A stretch of 64,000 nt of DNA from Flavobacterium poyangense. Its GTDB lineage: Bacteria > Bacteroidota > Bacteroidia > Flavobacteriales > Flavobacteriaceae. Of this stretch, positions 26,455-35,092 are shown piece by piece. The DNA lies in assembly GCF_011751075.1 (NCBI RefSeq), contig NZ_JAALLN010000003.1:248001-312000 (forward strand), written 5' to 3'. The position numbers were made by a program, and so were the translations under genes. Below the pieces are notes generated by a model. That model worked only from the letters and a program-made list of their open reading frames with translations, was not told where the DNA came from and searched no databases. Within the stretch, counting starts at the first letter, position 1; each line of letters opens with the position of its first letter.

Positions 26455-26988
26455 CTAAATTTTATCTAAGATATAAAGAATTCTGTTCTCAACCGTGTCT
26501 TTAGGGACTTCGATTAAGTCGTAGCCGTATTTCTTATAGGTCTCAACCAAGTGATTTTGAATTTTTACAGCCTGATCAAAATTCTCGTAACGCTCGGTGT
26601 CGCTTTCGTAGATTTCTTCCCAGGGTGGTAAAATAAAAATTTTAGAATATTTAATGTCCTCACAGGCTTTTACAAAATGCGCGGGATATTCATCGTTAAT
26701 GTAATCCATATAAGCGACAACATCAGGAATTCCGCGATCTATAAAAACAACGTCGTCAGTTTCTTTAAGCGCATCTTCATATTGTTTAATACGTCCCTGA
26801 AGTAACATTTCGCTAAACAATAAAGGCTGCTCTAAAAACAATTGATCAATACCTCGTTGTTGTGCTTCGAGTGTAACTTGTCTTGAAATTTCAGGATAAC
26901 AGCAGTAGCCACGAGCTACCAATTCGTTAATAAGAGTAGATTTTCCCGTTCCCGGGCCACCAATGAGAACTATGATTTCTTTTTGCAC
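26455..26988 (-). CDS. AAA_28-type ATP-binding protein
   Basis: 177 residues of P-loop kinase-like fold. Walker A is IGGPGTGKSTL (residues 8-18). VVFIDRGIPDVVAYMDYI (about 80-98) is the Walker B/lid region, and ILPPWEEIYESDTERYENFD follows. This pattern matches the AAA_28 family, whose members include NadR-kinase-like proteins. It may phosphorylate a small molecule; the substrate is unknown. 64 bases separate it from recQ downstream. Confidence 0.85.
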   Translation of the reverse strand: MQKEIIVLIGGPGTGKSTLINELVARGYCCYPEISRQVTLEAQQRGIDQLFLEQPLLFSEMLLQGRIKQYEDALKETDDVVFIDRGIPDVVAYMDYINDEYPAHFVKACEDIKYSKIFILPPWEEIYESDTERYENFDQAVKIQNHLVETYKKYGYDLIEVPKDTVENRILYILDKI

Positions 26989-27221
26989 TTTCTAAAAATA
27001 AAGCGCAAATTTACCTAAACTTATTCGGAATTAAAAAGAATATTTCTCAGAAACGAACGATTTCGTAATTTCGGTTGAAAAGGGTGCTGTTTTTGGCTTT
27101 ATCTGCGATGCTTTGCGATATATAATCGGGGCGGTAAAACGTTGGTGTGCTATTTGGTGTTAAAATGTAAGGATGTGCTTATTTTGGGGATTGTTTTAGC
27201 TGACTATTATAATAAGCATAG

Positions 27222-27653
27222 TTAATCAGATTTTTTGTTTTTTAATTGGTTCTCAAAAAGATAACTCAAAGTAAGTAAGATAGGAAGCGCAATCCATGCT
27301 GTAAATGCTAATTCTAATCCATTTTGCCCTCCGCTTCCATAACAAATTATTGATTCGTTTGTAAAGAAACGTGCTAAACAGATTTGAAGAGACATATATT
27401 CTATACTATTGAATAGGTTAAGTTTAAATAGTGTTGGTTTATTGGTTTTTTTAATATTTCTAATAAAAAGAAAAGGAGAAATTAACGCTGCTACTGTAGT
27501 TAGGATCCATAAATAATGCCAGAAAGTATCACAACGAACACCGCTTTTTTCGAACATAAGCTGAATACCAAAAAATAGGATTGCTGTAAAACCAGGGATA
27601 AAAAAGCCTACTGTGCAAAATTTTATTGTGGGGCTGGTAAAATCGTATTTCAT
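27222..27653 (-). CDS. Hypothetical membrane protein
   Basis: About 143 residues from the ATG at 27651-27653 (MKYDFTSPTIKF). An earlier ATG at 27746 would overlap the upstream gene and add a poorly coding stretch. Four hydrophobic segments occur at about 12-32, 50-68, 90-110 and 115-137. No known domain. It follows another small membrane protein gene on the same strand, and both were probably acquired or kept together. Function unknown. Confidence 0.5.
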   Translation of the reverse strand: MKYDFTSPTIKFCTVGFFIPGFTAILFFGIQLMFEKSGVRCDTFWHYLWILTTVAALISPFLFIRNIKKTNKPTLFKLNLFNSIEYMSLQICLARFFTNESIICYGSGGQNGLELAFTAWIALPILLTLSYLFENQLKNKKSD

Positions 27654-27729
27654 AATTTGTATCAAAATATTTTTATTCGCAAGAAAGATATTTACTGAAA
27701 TACAAAAATCATTAGTTAAAAAGATAATT

Positions 27730-28071
27730 TTAATTGTATCCGCCAAAAAAGTGAGTAACGAAAGCGGATATCAGAAAAAGAAAAGCAAAAAATAGCAGCA
27801 AAATTAAATTGGTATTTTTAAGTAAAACTTTCTTTTTAGTACTGAAGCGGCTGGTTTCTATTATCAAAAAAACAATATAAAGGAAAAGTAAAATAGTCGA
27901 AGTCCATACTAAGAACATTGCTTTTTCCTCACGGGCATTACTAATGCTTTCAATAATCGGAAAAAGAATAATAAAAGGGACACCTAATCTGATGGCTAAG
28001 TGCAACAATAAATTGGTCTCTTCTTTTGGGGTGCTTTTCAGATTGTTGTTGTTGTTTTCAATTGAATCCAT
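27730..28071 (-). CDS. Small hypothetical membrane protein
   Basis: About 113 residues from the ATG at 28069-28071 (MDSIENNNNN). The frame is open to 28191, but a -7 box at 28189-28196 would place the transcript start inside that extension, so the shorter form is favoured. Three hydrophobic segments are seen (LGVPFIILFPIIESI, TILLFLYIVFLII, LILLLFFAFLFLISAF). No family recognised. Confidence 0.5.
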   Translation of the reverse strand: MDSIENNNNNLKSTPKEETNLLLHLAIRLGVPFIILFPIIESISNAREEKAMFLVWTSTILLFLYIVFLIIETSRFSTKKKVLLKNTNLILLLFFAFLFLISAFVTHFFGGYN

Positions 28072-28188
28072 TGGTTCGTTGTTCGTTTTTTTGCATTGTC
28101 TAAGGGTTTTAAGAGCTTGAAAAAGAAATAGGATTAGGGTGCTTTTTTTAAATATATTAAGGGAATAATACAAGTTTGTAAAGTTTTT

Positions 28189-28196
28189 CAAATGTA
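28189..28196 (-). promoter_or_regulatory. -7 box for the membrane-protein pair
   Basis: TACATTTG on the minus strand matches TAnnTTTG. The -33 element is poor. Confidence 0.4.
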
Positions 28197-28313
28197 AAAA
28201 GTTCGATGCGAGTTTTAGAACTTTTTCAGCTTTAAATTAACTTTAGTTGTAGTATAATTTGTGAAATTTGTGACAAAAGGAAATAAGCGCATTTAGTATA
28301 TTCTGTGTTGTGA

Positions 28314-28448
28314 AAAATCTAAAACCTAAAATCTGAAATCCAAAAACAATTGTGGAGTGAAATTTTAAGACAGTTGAAGTCAAGAGATGAATAATCAGGT
28401 TTAGGTTAAAATCTAAAATCTAAAATCTAAAATCTAAAATCTAAAATC
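28314..28448. repeat. Two 7-bp tandem arrays (AAAATCT)
   Basis: The first array at 28314-28341: AAAATCT, AAAACCT, AAAATCT, GAAATCC. The second at 28408-28448: five perfect AAAATCT units plus AAAATC. The second array overlaps the place where a -33 element should lie for the promoter at 28456. Confidence 0.85.
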
Positions 28449-28455
28449 AAAACCG

Positions 28456-28463
28456 TATATTTG
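28456..28463 (+). promoter_or_regulatory. -7 box for the DUF493 gene
   Basis: TATATTTG, a perfect TAnnTTTG, 19 bases before the ATG at 28483. The -33 region is occupied by the AAAATCT array. Confidence 0.55.
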
Positions 28464-28482
28464 CGTTTATTTTAAAGTACGC

Positions 28483-28779
28483 ATGGAGAACGATAAAGAA
28501 AAAAACACCGCCGAATTTTACGAAAGATTAAAAGTTGAGTTGGATAACTCAAATACCTGGCCAGCTGAATACTTGTACAAATTTATAGTTCCTTCCGTTG
28601 CTGATAATGTTGAGAGAGTCGAAAAAGCTTTTGATCGTATGGGTGCGGTTATCAAAACAACAAAATCTAAAACAGGTAAATTCACCAGTGTTTCTGTAGA
28701 TGTTACAATGAACAGCGCTGATCAGGTTATTGCTAAATACAAAGAAGTTTCTACAATAGAAGGTATAGTTTCATTATAA
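28483..28779 (+). CDS. DUF493 family protein
   Basis: 98 residues. LYKFIVPSVADNVERVEKAF in the first half and SVSVDVTMNSADQVIAKYKE in the second give the ferredoxin-like DUF493 (YbeD) pattern, an ACT-like fold thought to bind small ligands or mediate regulation. Cytoplasmic. It ends 3 bases before the DUF4290 gene, so the pair is an operon that may extend into murA. Confidence 0.85.
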   Translation: MENDKEKNTAEFYERLKVELDNSNTWPAEYLYKFIVPSVADNVERVEKAFDRMGAVIKTTKSKTGKFTSVSVDVTMNSADQVIAKYKEVSTIEGIVSL

Positions 28780-28782
28780 CTT

Positions 28783-29511
28783 ATGAACGAAAAATATAAA
28801 AAAGAAGCCGCAAAAGATGTTGTTTTCAATTTAGAATATAATTCTGAGAGACAACGTTTACTTATTCCCGAATATGGTCGTCATTTGCAAAAACTGATTG
28901 ATCAGGCGACGGTTATTGAAGATGCTGAAACGCGCAATAAAGCGGCAAAGTATATCATTCAGGTAATGGGGAGTTTAAATCCGCATTTACGTGATGTGCC
29001 GGATTTTCAACATAAATTGTGGGATCAGCTTTTTATCATGTCTGATTTTAAATTAAATGTAGAATCTCCGTATCCAATTCCGTCTCGTGATGTATTGCAA
29101 CTGAAACCGGATGTTTTACAATATCCGCAGAACTTTCCAAAATACAGATTTTATGGGAACAATATCAAATATATGATTGATGTTGCCAATAAATGGGAGG
29201 ATGGCGAAATGAAAAATGCTTTGATTCTGGTGATTGCCAACCACATGAAAAAATCATATTTAAGCTGGAATAAAGACACCGTAAAAGACGATGTTATTTT
29301 TGAGCATTTGTATGAATTGTCAGGTGGAAAAATCAATTTACTGCAAAGTACAGAAGAACTATTGAATACTACTGATTTATTACGTACAAACAAACGTATT
29401 TCTAATAAAATCACACCAGCCGGACAACCAAAAATTCAAAGCAACAAAAACAACAATAAAGGCGGGAAGTCAAAATCTTTTCAGAAAAATAATAATCAAA
29501 AGAACGTATAA
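28783..29511 (+). CDS. DUF4290 domain protein
   Basis: 242 residues. The first 180 match DUF4290, a Bacteroidota-specific family (LEYNSERQRLLIPEYGRHLQ, AAKYIIQVMGSLNPHLRDVP, FKLNVESPYPIPSR). The last 35 are an Asn/Lys-rich tail (SNKNNNKGGKSKSFQKNNNQ), likely disordered. Function unknown. Conserved position just upstream of murA suggests a link to growth or envelope synthesis, which is inference only. Confidence 0.85.
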   Translation: MNEKYKKEAAKDVVFNLEYNSERQRLLIPEYGRHLQKLIDQATVIEDAETRNKAAKYIIQVMGSLNPHLRDVPDFQHKLWDQLFIMSDFKLNVESPYPIPSRDVLQLKPDVLQYPQNFPKYRFYGNNIKYMIDVANKWEDGEMKNALILVIANHMKKSYLSWNKDTVKDDVIFEHLYELSGGKINLLQSTEELLNTTDLLRTNKRISNKITPAGQPKIQSNKNNNKGGKSKSFQKNNNQKNV

Positions 29512-29519
29512 AAAAAGCG

Positions 29520-29598
29520 GCTAAGTTGCTAAGTGAATAAGTTTCTGAGTTTTCAGAGTCTTAGAATCTCAGAACCTTAGAAACTCAGAAACTCAAAA
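29520..29598. repeat. Degenerate 8-bp tandem array between DUF4290 gene and murA
   Basis: Ten octamers in register: GCTAAGTT, GCTAAGTG, AATAAGTT, TCTGAGTT, TTCAGAGT, then TCTTAGAA-type units to 29598. The left half reads as the reverse complement of the right half in style (CTAAGTT versus CTTAGAA), so the array can fold back on itself. It fills almost the whole 94-base gap. Confidence 0.75.
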
Positions 29599-29605
29599 AA
29601 AGAAT

Positions 29606-30919
29606 ATGGGAATTTTTAAAATTGAAGGAGGAATACCTTTAAAAGGAGAAATCACTCCACAAGGAGCAAAAAATGAAGCGTTACAAATTTTATGTGCGGT
29701 GCTTCTAACAGGAGAAAAGGTAAGAATTAATAATATTCCTGATATTATCGATATCAATAAATTAATCACTTTGTTGGGTAATTTAGGGGTGAAGATTCAA
29801 AGAAATGAGCCGGGTTCTATTACATTCCAGGCTGATGAGGTAAACGTTGGTTATTTAGAAACTGAAGCTTTTAAAAAAGAAGGTGGAGCACTTCGTGGTT
29901 CTATCATGATTGTTGGACCGCTTTTGGCTCGTTTCGGAAGAGGATATATTCCAAAACCGGGAGGGGATAAAATTGGTCGTCGCAGATTAGATACACACTT
30001 TGAAGGTTTTATTAATCTTGGGGCAAAATTCAGATACAATAGAGAAGATCACTTTTATGGAGTAGAATCTCCTGAAGAAGGTCTTACAGGAACAGATATG
30101 TTGCTTGATGAGGCTTCTGTTACCGGAACTGCAAACATTGTAATGGCAGCAGTTTTGGCAAAAGGAATTACAACTGTTTATAATGCTGCCTGCGAGCCTT
30201 ACTTGCAACAGTTATGTAAAATGTTGAACTCTATGGGAGCAAAAATTACCGGAGTTGGATCGAACTTGTTGACGATTGAAGGTGTTGAAAGCCTTGGTGG
30301 TTGTGAGCACAGAATTCTTCCGGATATGATTGAAATTGGTTCTTGGATTGGTCTTGCGGCTATGACAAAAAGTGAAATTACAATCAAAAATGTAAGCTGG
30401 GAAAATTTAGGTTTGATTCCGAATACATTCAGAAAATTAGGAATCACCATTGAAAAACGCAATGATGATATTTACATTCCTGCTCACACTAATGGGTATG
30501 AGGTAAAAACAGATATTGACGGTTCTATCTTAACTATTGCAGATGCGCCATGGCCAGGATTTACACCTGACTTATTGAGCATTGTTTTGGTTGTGGCAAC
30601 ACAGGCAAAAGGAGATGTTCTTATTCACCAAAAAATGTTTGAGAGCCGTTTGTTTTTCGTAGATAAATTAATTGATATGGGAGCAAAAATTATGTTATGT
30701 GATCCACACAGAGCGGTGGTTATGGGGCATAATTTCGAATCTCAACTAAAAGCTACCACAATGTCATCTCCGGATATCCGTGCGGGAATTTCATTGTTAA
30801 TTGCTGCTTTATCAGCAAAAGGAACAAGCACAATTCAAAATATTGAACAAATCGACCGTGGATACGAGCGTATCGACGAGCGTTTAAGAGCTATTGGAGC
30901 AAAAATCGTGAGAGCGTAG
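29606..30919 (+). CDS. murA: UDP-N-acetylglucosamine 1-carboxyvinyltransferase
   Basis: 437 residues of the EPSP-synthase fold. GAKNEALQILCAVLL holds the substrate Lys22-Asn23, and GGALRGSIMIVGPLLARFGR precedes the active-site loop. The loop reads KPGGDKIGRRRLDTHF: the Cys that binds fosfomycin in E. coli MurA (Cys115) is Asp121 here. Asp is a natural active-site variant that works as the proton donor but does not react with the drug. It catalyses the first committed step of peptidoglycan synthesis. Ends 13 bases before the CDF gene. Confidence 0.96.
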   Translation: MGIFKIEGGIPLKGEITPQGAKNEALQILCAVLLTGEKVRINNIPDIIDINKLITLLGNLGVKIQRNEPGSITFQADEVNVGYLETEAFKKEGGALRGSIMIVGPLLARFGRGYIPKPGGDKIGRRRLDTHFEGFINLGAKFRYNREDHFYGVESPEEGLTGTDMLLDEASVTGTANIVMAAVLAKGITTVYNAACEPYLQQLCKMLNSMGAKITGVGSNLLTIEGVESLGGCEHRILPDMIEIGSWIGLAAMTKSEITIKNVSWENLGLIPNTFRKLGITIEKRNDDIYIPAHTNGYEVKTDIDGSILTIADAPWPGFTPDLLSIVLVVATQAKGDVLIHQKMFESRLFFVDKLIDMGAKIMLCDPHRAVVMGHNFESQLKATTMSSPDIRAGISLLIAALSAKGTSTIQNIEQIDRGYERIDERLRAIGAKIVRA

Positions 30920-30932
30920 ATAAAAATCTCAA

Positions 30933-31808
30933 ATGACGAATGAACAAAAAGCTATAAAAGCTACTTATTTTAGTATAGCTGGAAACACCTGCCTCGCCCT
31001 TGTAAAAGGACTGGCAGGTTTTTTTGGCAATTCTTATGCCTTGATTGCCGATGCGATTGAGTCCACAACAGACATATTTTCTTCCTGTCTGGTGTTATTC
31101 GGAATCAAGTATTCCAGTAAACCGCCAGATGAAAATCATCCTTACGGGCATGGTCGTGCCGAACCCTTAATTACCTTTCTGGTCGTTGGATTTCTAATTA
31201 CTTCGGCTACAATTATTGGATATGAAAGCATTGCCAATATTCAGACACCTCACGATTTGCCAAAAACCTGGACATTATATGTTTTGGGTTTAATTATTCT
31301 GTGGAAGGAATATTCCTTTAGATTGGTAATGAAACGCAGTAAACAAACCAATAGTTCCTCGTTAGCAGCAGACGCCTGGCACCATCGCAGTGATGCGATA
31401 ACTTCGGTTGCTGCATTTACCGGAATCTCAATTGCTCTGGTTATGGGGAAAGGCTACGAATCTGCAGATGACTGGGCAGCGCTTTTTGCCGCTTTATTCA
31501 TATTGTACAACAGCTATAAAATTTTCAGACCAGCGCTTGGAGAAATCATGGATGAAAATCTAAACGATGATTTGGTCGAAGAAATACGCATAACTGCCTT
31601 AACTGTTGAGGGCATTTTAGGAACAGAAAAGTGTTTTATAAGAAAAGCAGGCATGCAATATCATGTTGATCTACATGCGATAGTGTCGGCAAAAATTTCA
31701 GTAAAAGAAGGCCACGAGTTGTCTCATAAATTACAGGATACCCTAAAAGAAGTAATTCCGCAATTAGGTAATGTTTTGATTCATATTGAGCCTGATGATT
31801 ATCATTAG
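30933..31808 (+). CDS. Cation diffusion facilitator transporter
   Basis: 291 residues. Six membrane segments, with metal-site motifs ADAIESTTDIF in helix 2 and ADAWHHRSDAITS in helix 5 (HxxxD set), and HPYGHGRAEPL after helix 2. The C-terminal 85 residues form the cytosolic ferredoxin-like dimerisation domain (YHVDLHAIVS, HELSHKLQDTL). It exports divalent metals such as Zn, Fe or Mn in exchange for protons. Probably co-transcribed with murA, followed by a hairpin terminator. Confidence 0.93.
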   Translation: MTNEQKAIKATYFSIAGNTCLALVKGLAGFFGNSYALIADAIESTTDIFSSCLVLFGIKYSSKPPDENHPYGHGRAEPLITFLVVGFLITSATIIGYESIANIQTPHDLPKTWTLYVLGLIILWKEYSFRLVMKRSKQTNSSSLAADAWHHRSDAITSVAAFTGISIALVMGKGYESADDWAALFAALFILYNSYKIFRPALGEIMDENLNDDLVEEIRITALTVEGILGTEKCFIRKAGMQYHVDLHAIVSAKISVKEGHELSHKLQDTLKEVIPQLGNVLIHIEPDDYH

Positions 31809-31872
31809 AGAAGTTGCTAAGTTGCTAAGGTTCTCGACTTCGCTCGAATTGATAAAATGAGTTTCTAAGTAT

Positions 31873-31916
31873 AAAAAAATCGGCTTGTTCTTTAAAAGAA
31901 TAAGCGGATTTTTTTT
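31873..31916 (+). terminator. Terminator of the murA-CDF transcript
   Basis: An imperfect long hairpin (AAAAATC ... GGCTTGTTCTTT / AGAATAAGC ... GATTTTT) is followed by a run of eight T. Confidence 0.75.
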
Positions 31917-31944
31917 AGGGCATTGAACAGGTAAATTCAGAAGT

Positions 31945-32167
31945 AAGAGCCCAAAACCTGGATCATGATTGACTTTCTCTTATTTTTAATGTGTCTGTTT
32001 ATGGTCAAATAACAGCCCCGGAGGGGCGTTATATTTATAGATAGAATTTGAAATAATGACGTTAAGCTCCGGAGGAGCGGCATATCTCAATTTATATGTC
32101 GCTCCTCCGGAGCTCCCGTTGTGTTGAAAATATCTGCTATAAACATGTCGCTTCTCTGAAGCTTAAG
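31945..32167. repeat. Dispersed GC-hairpin repeat, copy 2 with an inverted partial copy
   Basis: 31945-32094 matches the 20227 copy across its length, including AGCCCCGGAGGGGCGTT and GCTCCGGAGGAGCGG. From 32094 an inverted, more diverged unit follows. Together they make a 20-bp stem (32066-32085 with 32094-32113, one mismatch) around an 8-base loop. A further left-end fragment (GAAAGAGCCCAAAA, TTGACGTTGTTTTATTC) lies at about 32315-32370. Confidence 0.8.
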
Positions 32168-32487
32168 AAATGTAACAGTGAGTCATGTTGGTCTAAAAAG
32201 TATTTAAAATTTCTGTATTAGATTTATTTAAAAACGGGATTGCGAACCACAAAAATGTCATTAAAAAATAATGGAATCTCGTTTTTGTCTGTTTTACAGA
32301 AAAAGAAAATAAATTCAGAAGAAAGAGCCCAAAAAGCTAAGTTGTAATTGACGTTGTTTTATTCGGAATACGTTTAAACTTGCATTAAGGTTTTTAAAGA
32401 AAACCTTAATGTAAAGAATATCGTTTCTATTTTTAATTACTGTTGTCAGTTCGAGCGAAGCCGAGAACCGGTAAAGTACCTCAAAAA

Positions 32488-32527
32488 CTCAGAATCTAAG
32501 TAACTCAGCACCTTAGTTACTTAGAAC
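32488..32527. repeat. Degenerate 8-bp tandem array
   Basis: Five octamers in register: CTCAGAAT, CTAAGTAA, CTCAGCAC, CTTAGTTA, CTTAGAAC. Same style as the array before murA. Confidence 0.7.
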
Positions 32528-32537
32528 CTTTTTTCTC

Positions 32538-35021
32538 CTAATCTAAAACATTAAGAATTTTCAAGCCAAAAACAACCCCGTTTTGTTGGATGCCACCTTG
32601 GTAAGAATGTACATAATCTATTCTGAAAAGTTTAAATTTTCCGAATCCCAGATTGTCTAAACCGACTGTAAGTTCGGTGTAGGGCTTTCTGTCCGGAAGG
32701 GCTAATGAGTGAAAACCTAAGTTCAGGGTTGATTTTAATAAATTTAATAACGGAATTTTATTCATAATAAATCCGGTGTCATTGTATTCTAAGTGACTTT
32801 CAAAATAACTGTCGTTAGTACTGTTGGTATAATACGGCATTAAGTTGAAAACATTTAAGTAGCGATCACTTGTTCCGATATGAGTCTGATTCCCGTTAAA
32901 GTGTTTGTAATCTACAAAAGAGATGTTATCAGCATTAAAGAACTTTCCTGCTTTGAAACTGGTTCCCAGTAATCCTTTATTGGCTAAAGACAAATCATAT
33001 TGTATTAAAGTTGTGATTTTGTCGAATTCATACTTTTTCTCATTTGCAGCAAAAGCTTTTTCATAGTTTAAATACAGCGTAGGGTATTTGTCGTTTTTGA
33101 CATTAAATTTTCCATTAGGTCTTGAGATGTATTTGTTCCCGAAGTTAATTTTGGCACTTAGACCGGTTTTGAATAAATGGTGCTTATTGAAGGCAGGAGT
33201 CTCGTAATCATTAGGCGCCAGCGGATTATTGGAAGAGTAAATGTCGTCTTTTTTAAAGAAGGAATAATCGGTGGTGTTAAAAAGTGGTTTTCGTTGTTCG
33301 TACGCCATTTTAGCACTCAGGTTTATACCGTTTGCAACATCTTGTGAGTAGTTAATTTGGGCAAATTCCTGATTGTAGAGCTTCATGTAATTGTCTTTGA
33401 AAAACAACGAACTTAGAGAGTTTACAATTTTAGAAATAGGTTCCGCACCATTAAACTGTAAGGCTTTTGTTCCTCCCAACGCACTGATTGTTGCATGGTT
33501 TATGTTGTTGAATTTATGATAAAATTGTGCTGTAGCGCGGAAACGTTGATCTGAAAAACCATAATTAAAGGTGGTTTTGATCAACGTACTTTTTCCGTTT
33601 TCTTCATTCCATTTTCGAAAAGAAAAGCCCGAATCAAAATTAAATCCCTGAACGGTATTAAAACTTAAAGAAGCGATGTCTAACAAACCATCGTAAGTAA
33701 AAGAATGTTGTTTGTAGGTATTCTTGTAATCGTAGCCTGTTAAAATATCCAGTATTTTAAATTTGTTGTTTTTTGCATCGACAGAATCCGTGTATTTTTG
33801 AGATTTTCTAATAATTTGAAGACTGTCTTTTTTGGTGTAGTCGTTACTTTCTTCAATGGTTAGCGGAATAGGGCGAATCTCATTCCAGAAGGCATTGTCT
33901 TTTTTGTTGGCATTGGCCTCAAAAGCCACAATTTCATTGCCGAAAGTTTTCTTTGCAAAAGAGTCCGGGAAATCATAATTAGAATAAACATAATTAAAAT
34001 GTGCCGAAAATTTGATTCCGAACAGACCGGCCTTGAATGATAAAGTTTGTGCGTTTTTGGACCAGATTTTATTTTTTGAGTTGTAGCTAAAGCTTTGTTT
34101 CAAGTTCATAACTTCAGTAAGTTCGTTTTTCATTCGATACCCTTTGATATCAAAATCTACGGCATACAAAGCAAAACTATCGTCAACTATATAAATGTAA
34201 CCTTCAAAAACAGGTTCTTTATCGCGTTTTGGGATTACTTTTATTTTATTGATTTCCTGATTATTGGAATCGAAAAAGGTTCCTTCAAGTTTGTATTTGT
34301 AATAATTGAAAGCATTATCGGCTAAGGGAGAAATTAATTTCACATCAAAGTCTAATGTATTTTCATAAAAATCATAAGTAGATAAAGCGGCTGTATTGTA
34401 GCTGTATCCTCTGTTGTTTCCGGAGATTTTAGAGGCAATAATTTTCTCTTTTAGTTTGTTGGGTTTTTCAAAAGTAAGTTTCGAAACGGTTTCAGAGAGG
34501 TATAGAATTCCTGTTCCGGTCGAATCCAGATTGGAAGCCATATCGGCACCAAGATCTATTTTTTGCCCTAATATTTTCTTAGGCAAATCTTTGACTTTAA
34601 ACATCCCCTTCGAATAAAAATCGGCTGTATATCGTGCTGTTTTTTGGGAGTTTTCTTTTTTATTGGCAATGGCACTTCTGATGATGGCATTGGCAGGATT
34701 GTTTTTAGGATCGATGACGACCTCATTTAAAACAAAATTTTCTTCCTGCATTTTCACATCCAATGTTTTGCTGTCAGGTGAAACGGTAATTTTTTGAGTT
34801 TTAAAACCTAAGTATTGAAAAGTAATTTTGTTTTTGCCAATTTCTTTTACAGTAAGTTGGTATTTGCCCTGTTCGTTGGAGGTGGTGCCGCTATAAGTGT
34901 TTTCTTCAAAAACAGAAACGAAGGGCAATGGATTTCCTTTTTCATCTGTAATGGTCCCTTTAATTTGGGCAAAGTTGCAAAGTGAAAAAAGAAAAAAAGT
35001 CAATAAAATATAGTTTCTCAT
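32538..35021 (-). CDS. DUF5686 outer-membrane protein with carboxypeptidase-regulatory domain
   Basis: 827 residues. Signal peptide 1-18, then a CarboxypepD_reg-like domain (KGTITDEKGNPLPFVSVFEE, residues 20-100), then a long DUF5686 region (NPANAIIRSAIANKKENSQK, YTADFYSKGMFKVKD) and C-terminal strands typical of a beta-barrel, ending GGIQQNGVVFGLKILNVLD. Family members are surface or outer-membrane proteins of Bacteroidota with no settled function. It is transcribed after aroQ with 71 bases between. Confidence 0.88.
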   Translation of the reverse strand: MRNYILLTFFLFSLCNFAQIKGTITDEKGNPLPFVSVFEENTYSGTTSNEQGKYQLTVKEIGKNKITFQYLGFKTQKITVSPDSKTLDVKMQEENFVLNEVVIDPKNNPANAIIRSAIANKKENSQKTARYTADFYSKGMFKVKDLPKKILGQKIDLGADMASNLDSTGTGILYLSETVSKLTFEKPNKLKEKIIASKISGNNRGYSYNTAALSTYDFYENTLDFDVKLISPLADNAFNYYKYKLEGTFFDSNNQEINKIKVIPKRDKEPVFEGYIYIVDDSFALYAVDFDIKGYRMKNELTEVMNLKQSFSYNSKNKIWSKNAQTLSFKAGLFGIKFSAHFNYVYSNYDFPDSFAKKTFGNEIVAFEANANKKDNAFWNEIRPIPLTIEESNDYTKKDSLQIIRKSQKYTDSVDAKNNKFKILDILTGYDYKNTYKQHSFTYDGLLDIASLSFNTVQGFNFDSGFSFRKWNEENGKSTLIKTTFNYGFSDQRFRATAQFYHKFNNINHATISALGGTKALQFNGAEPISKIVNSLSSLFFKDNYMKLYNQEFAQINYSQDVANGINLSAKMAYEQRKPLFNTTDYSFFKKDDIYSSNNPLAPNDYETPAFNKHHLFKTGLSAKINFGNKYISRPNGKFNVKNDKYPTLYLNYEKAFAANEKKYEFDKITTLIQYDLSLANKGLLGTSFKAGKFFNADNISFVDYKHFNGNQTHIGTSDRYLNVFNLMPYYTNSTNDSYFESHLEYNDTGFIMNKIPLLNLLKSTLNLGFHSLALPDRKPYTELTVGLDNLGFGKFKLFRIDYVHSYQGGIQQNGVVFGLKILNVLD

Positions 35022-35092
35022 AAAAAGTTGGTTATTCTACAAAAATAGAAGAACTTAACAGCGAGTCTATTAAAGATTTGTTAAATGAAGTA

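Larger units (their letters stand above)
31829..32469. repeat. Inverted repeat enclosing a repeat-rich intergenic region
   Basis: GGTTCTCGACTTCGCTCGAA (31829-31848) recurs inverted at 32450-32469 with one mismatch. The 600 bases between hold the CDF terminator, two GC-hairpin repeat units and no gene. Each arm touches a short octamer array (AAGTTGCT-type on the left, CTCAGAAT-type on the right). Confidence 0.75.
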
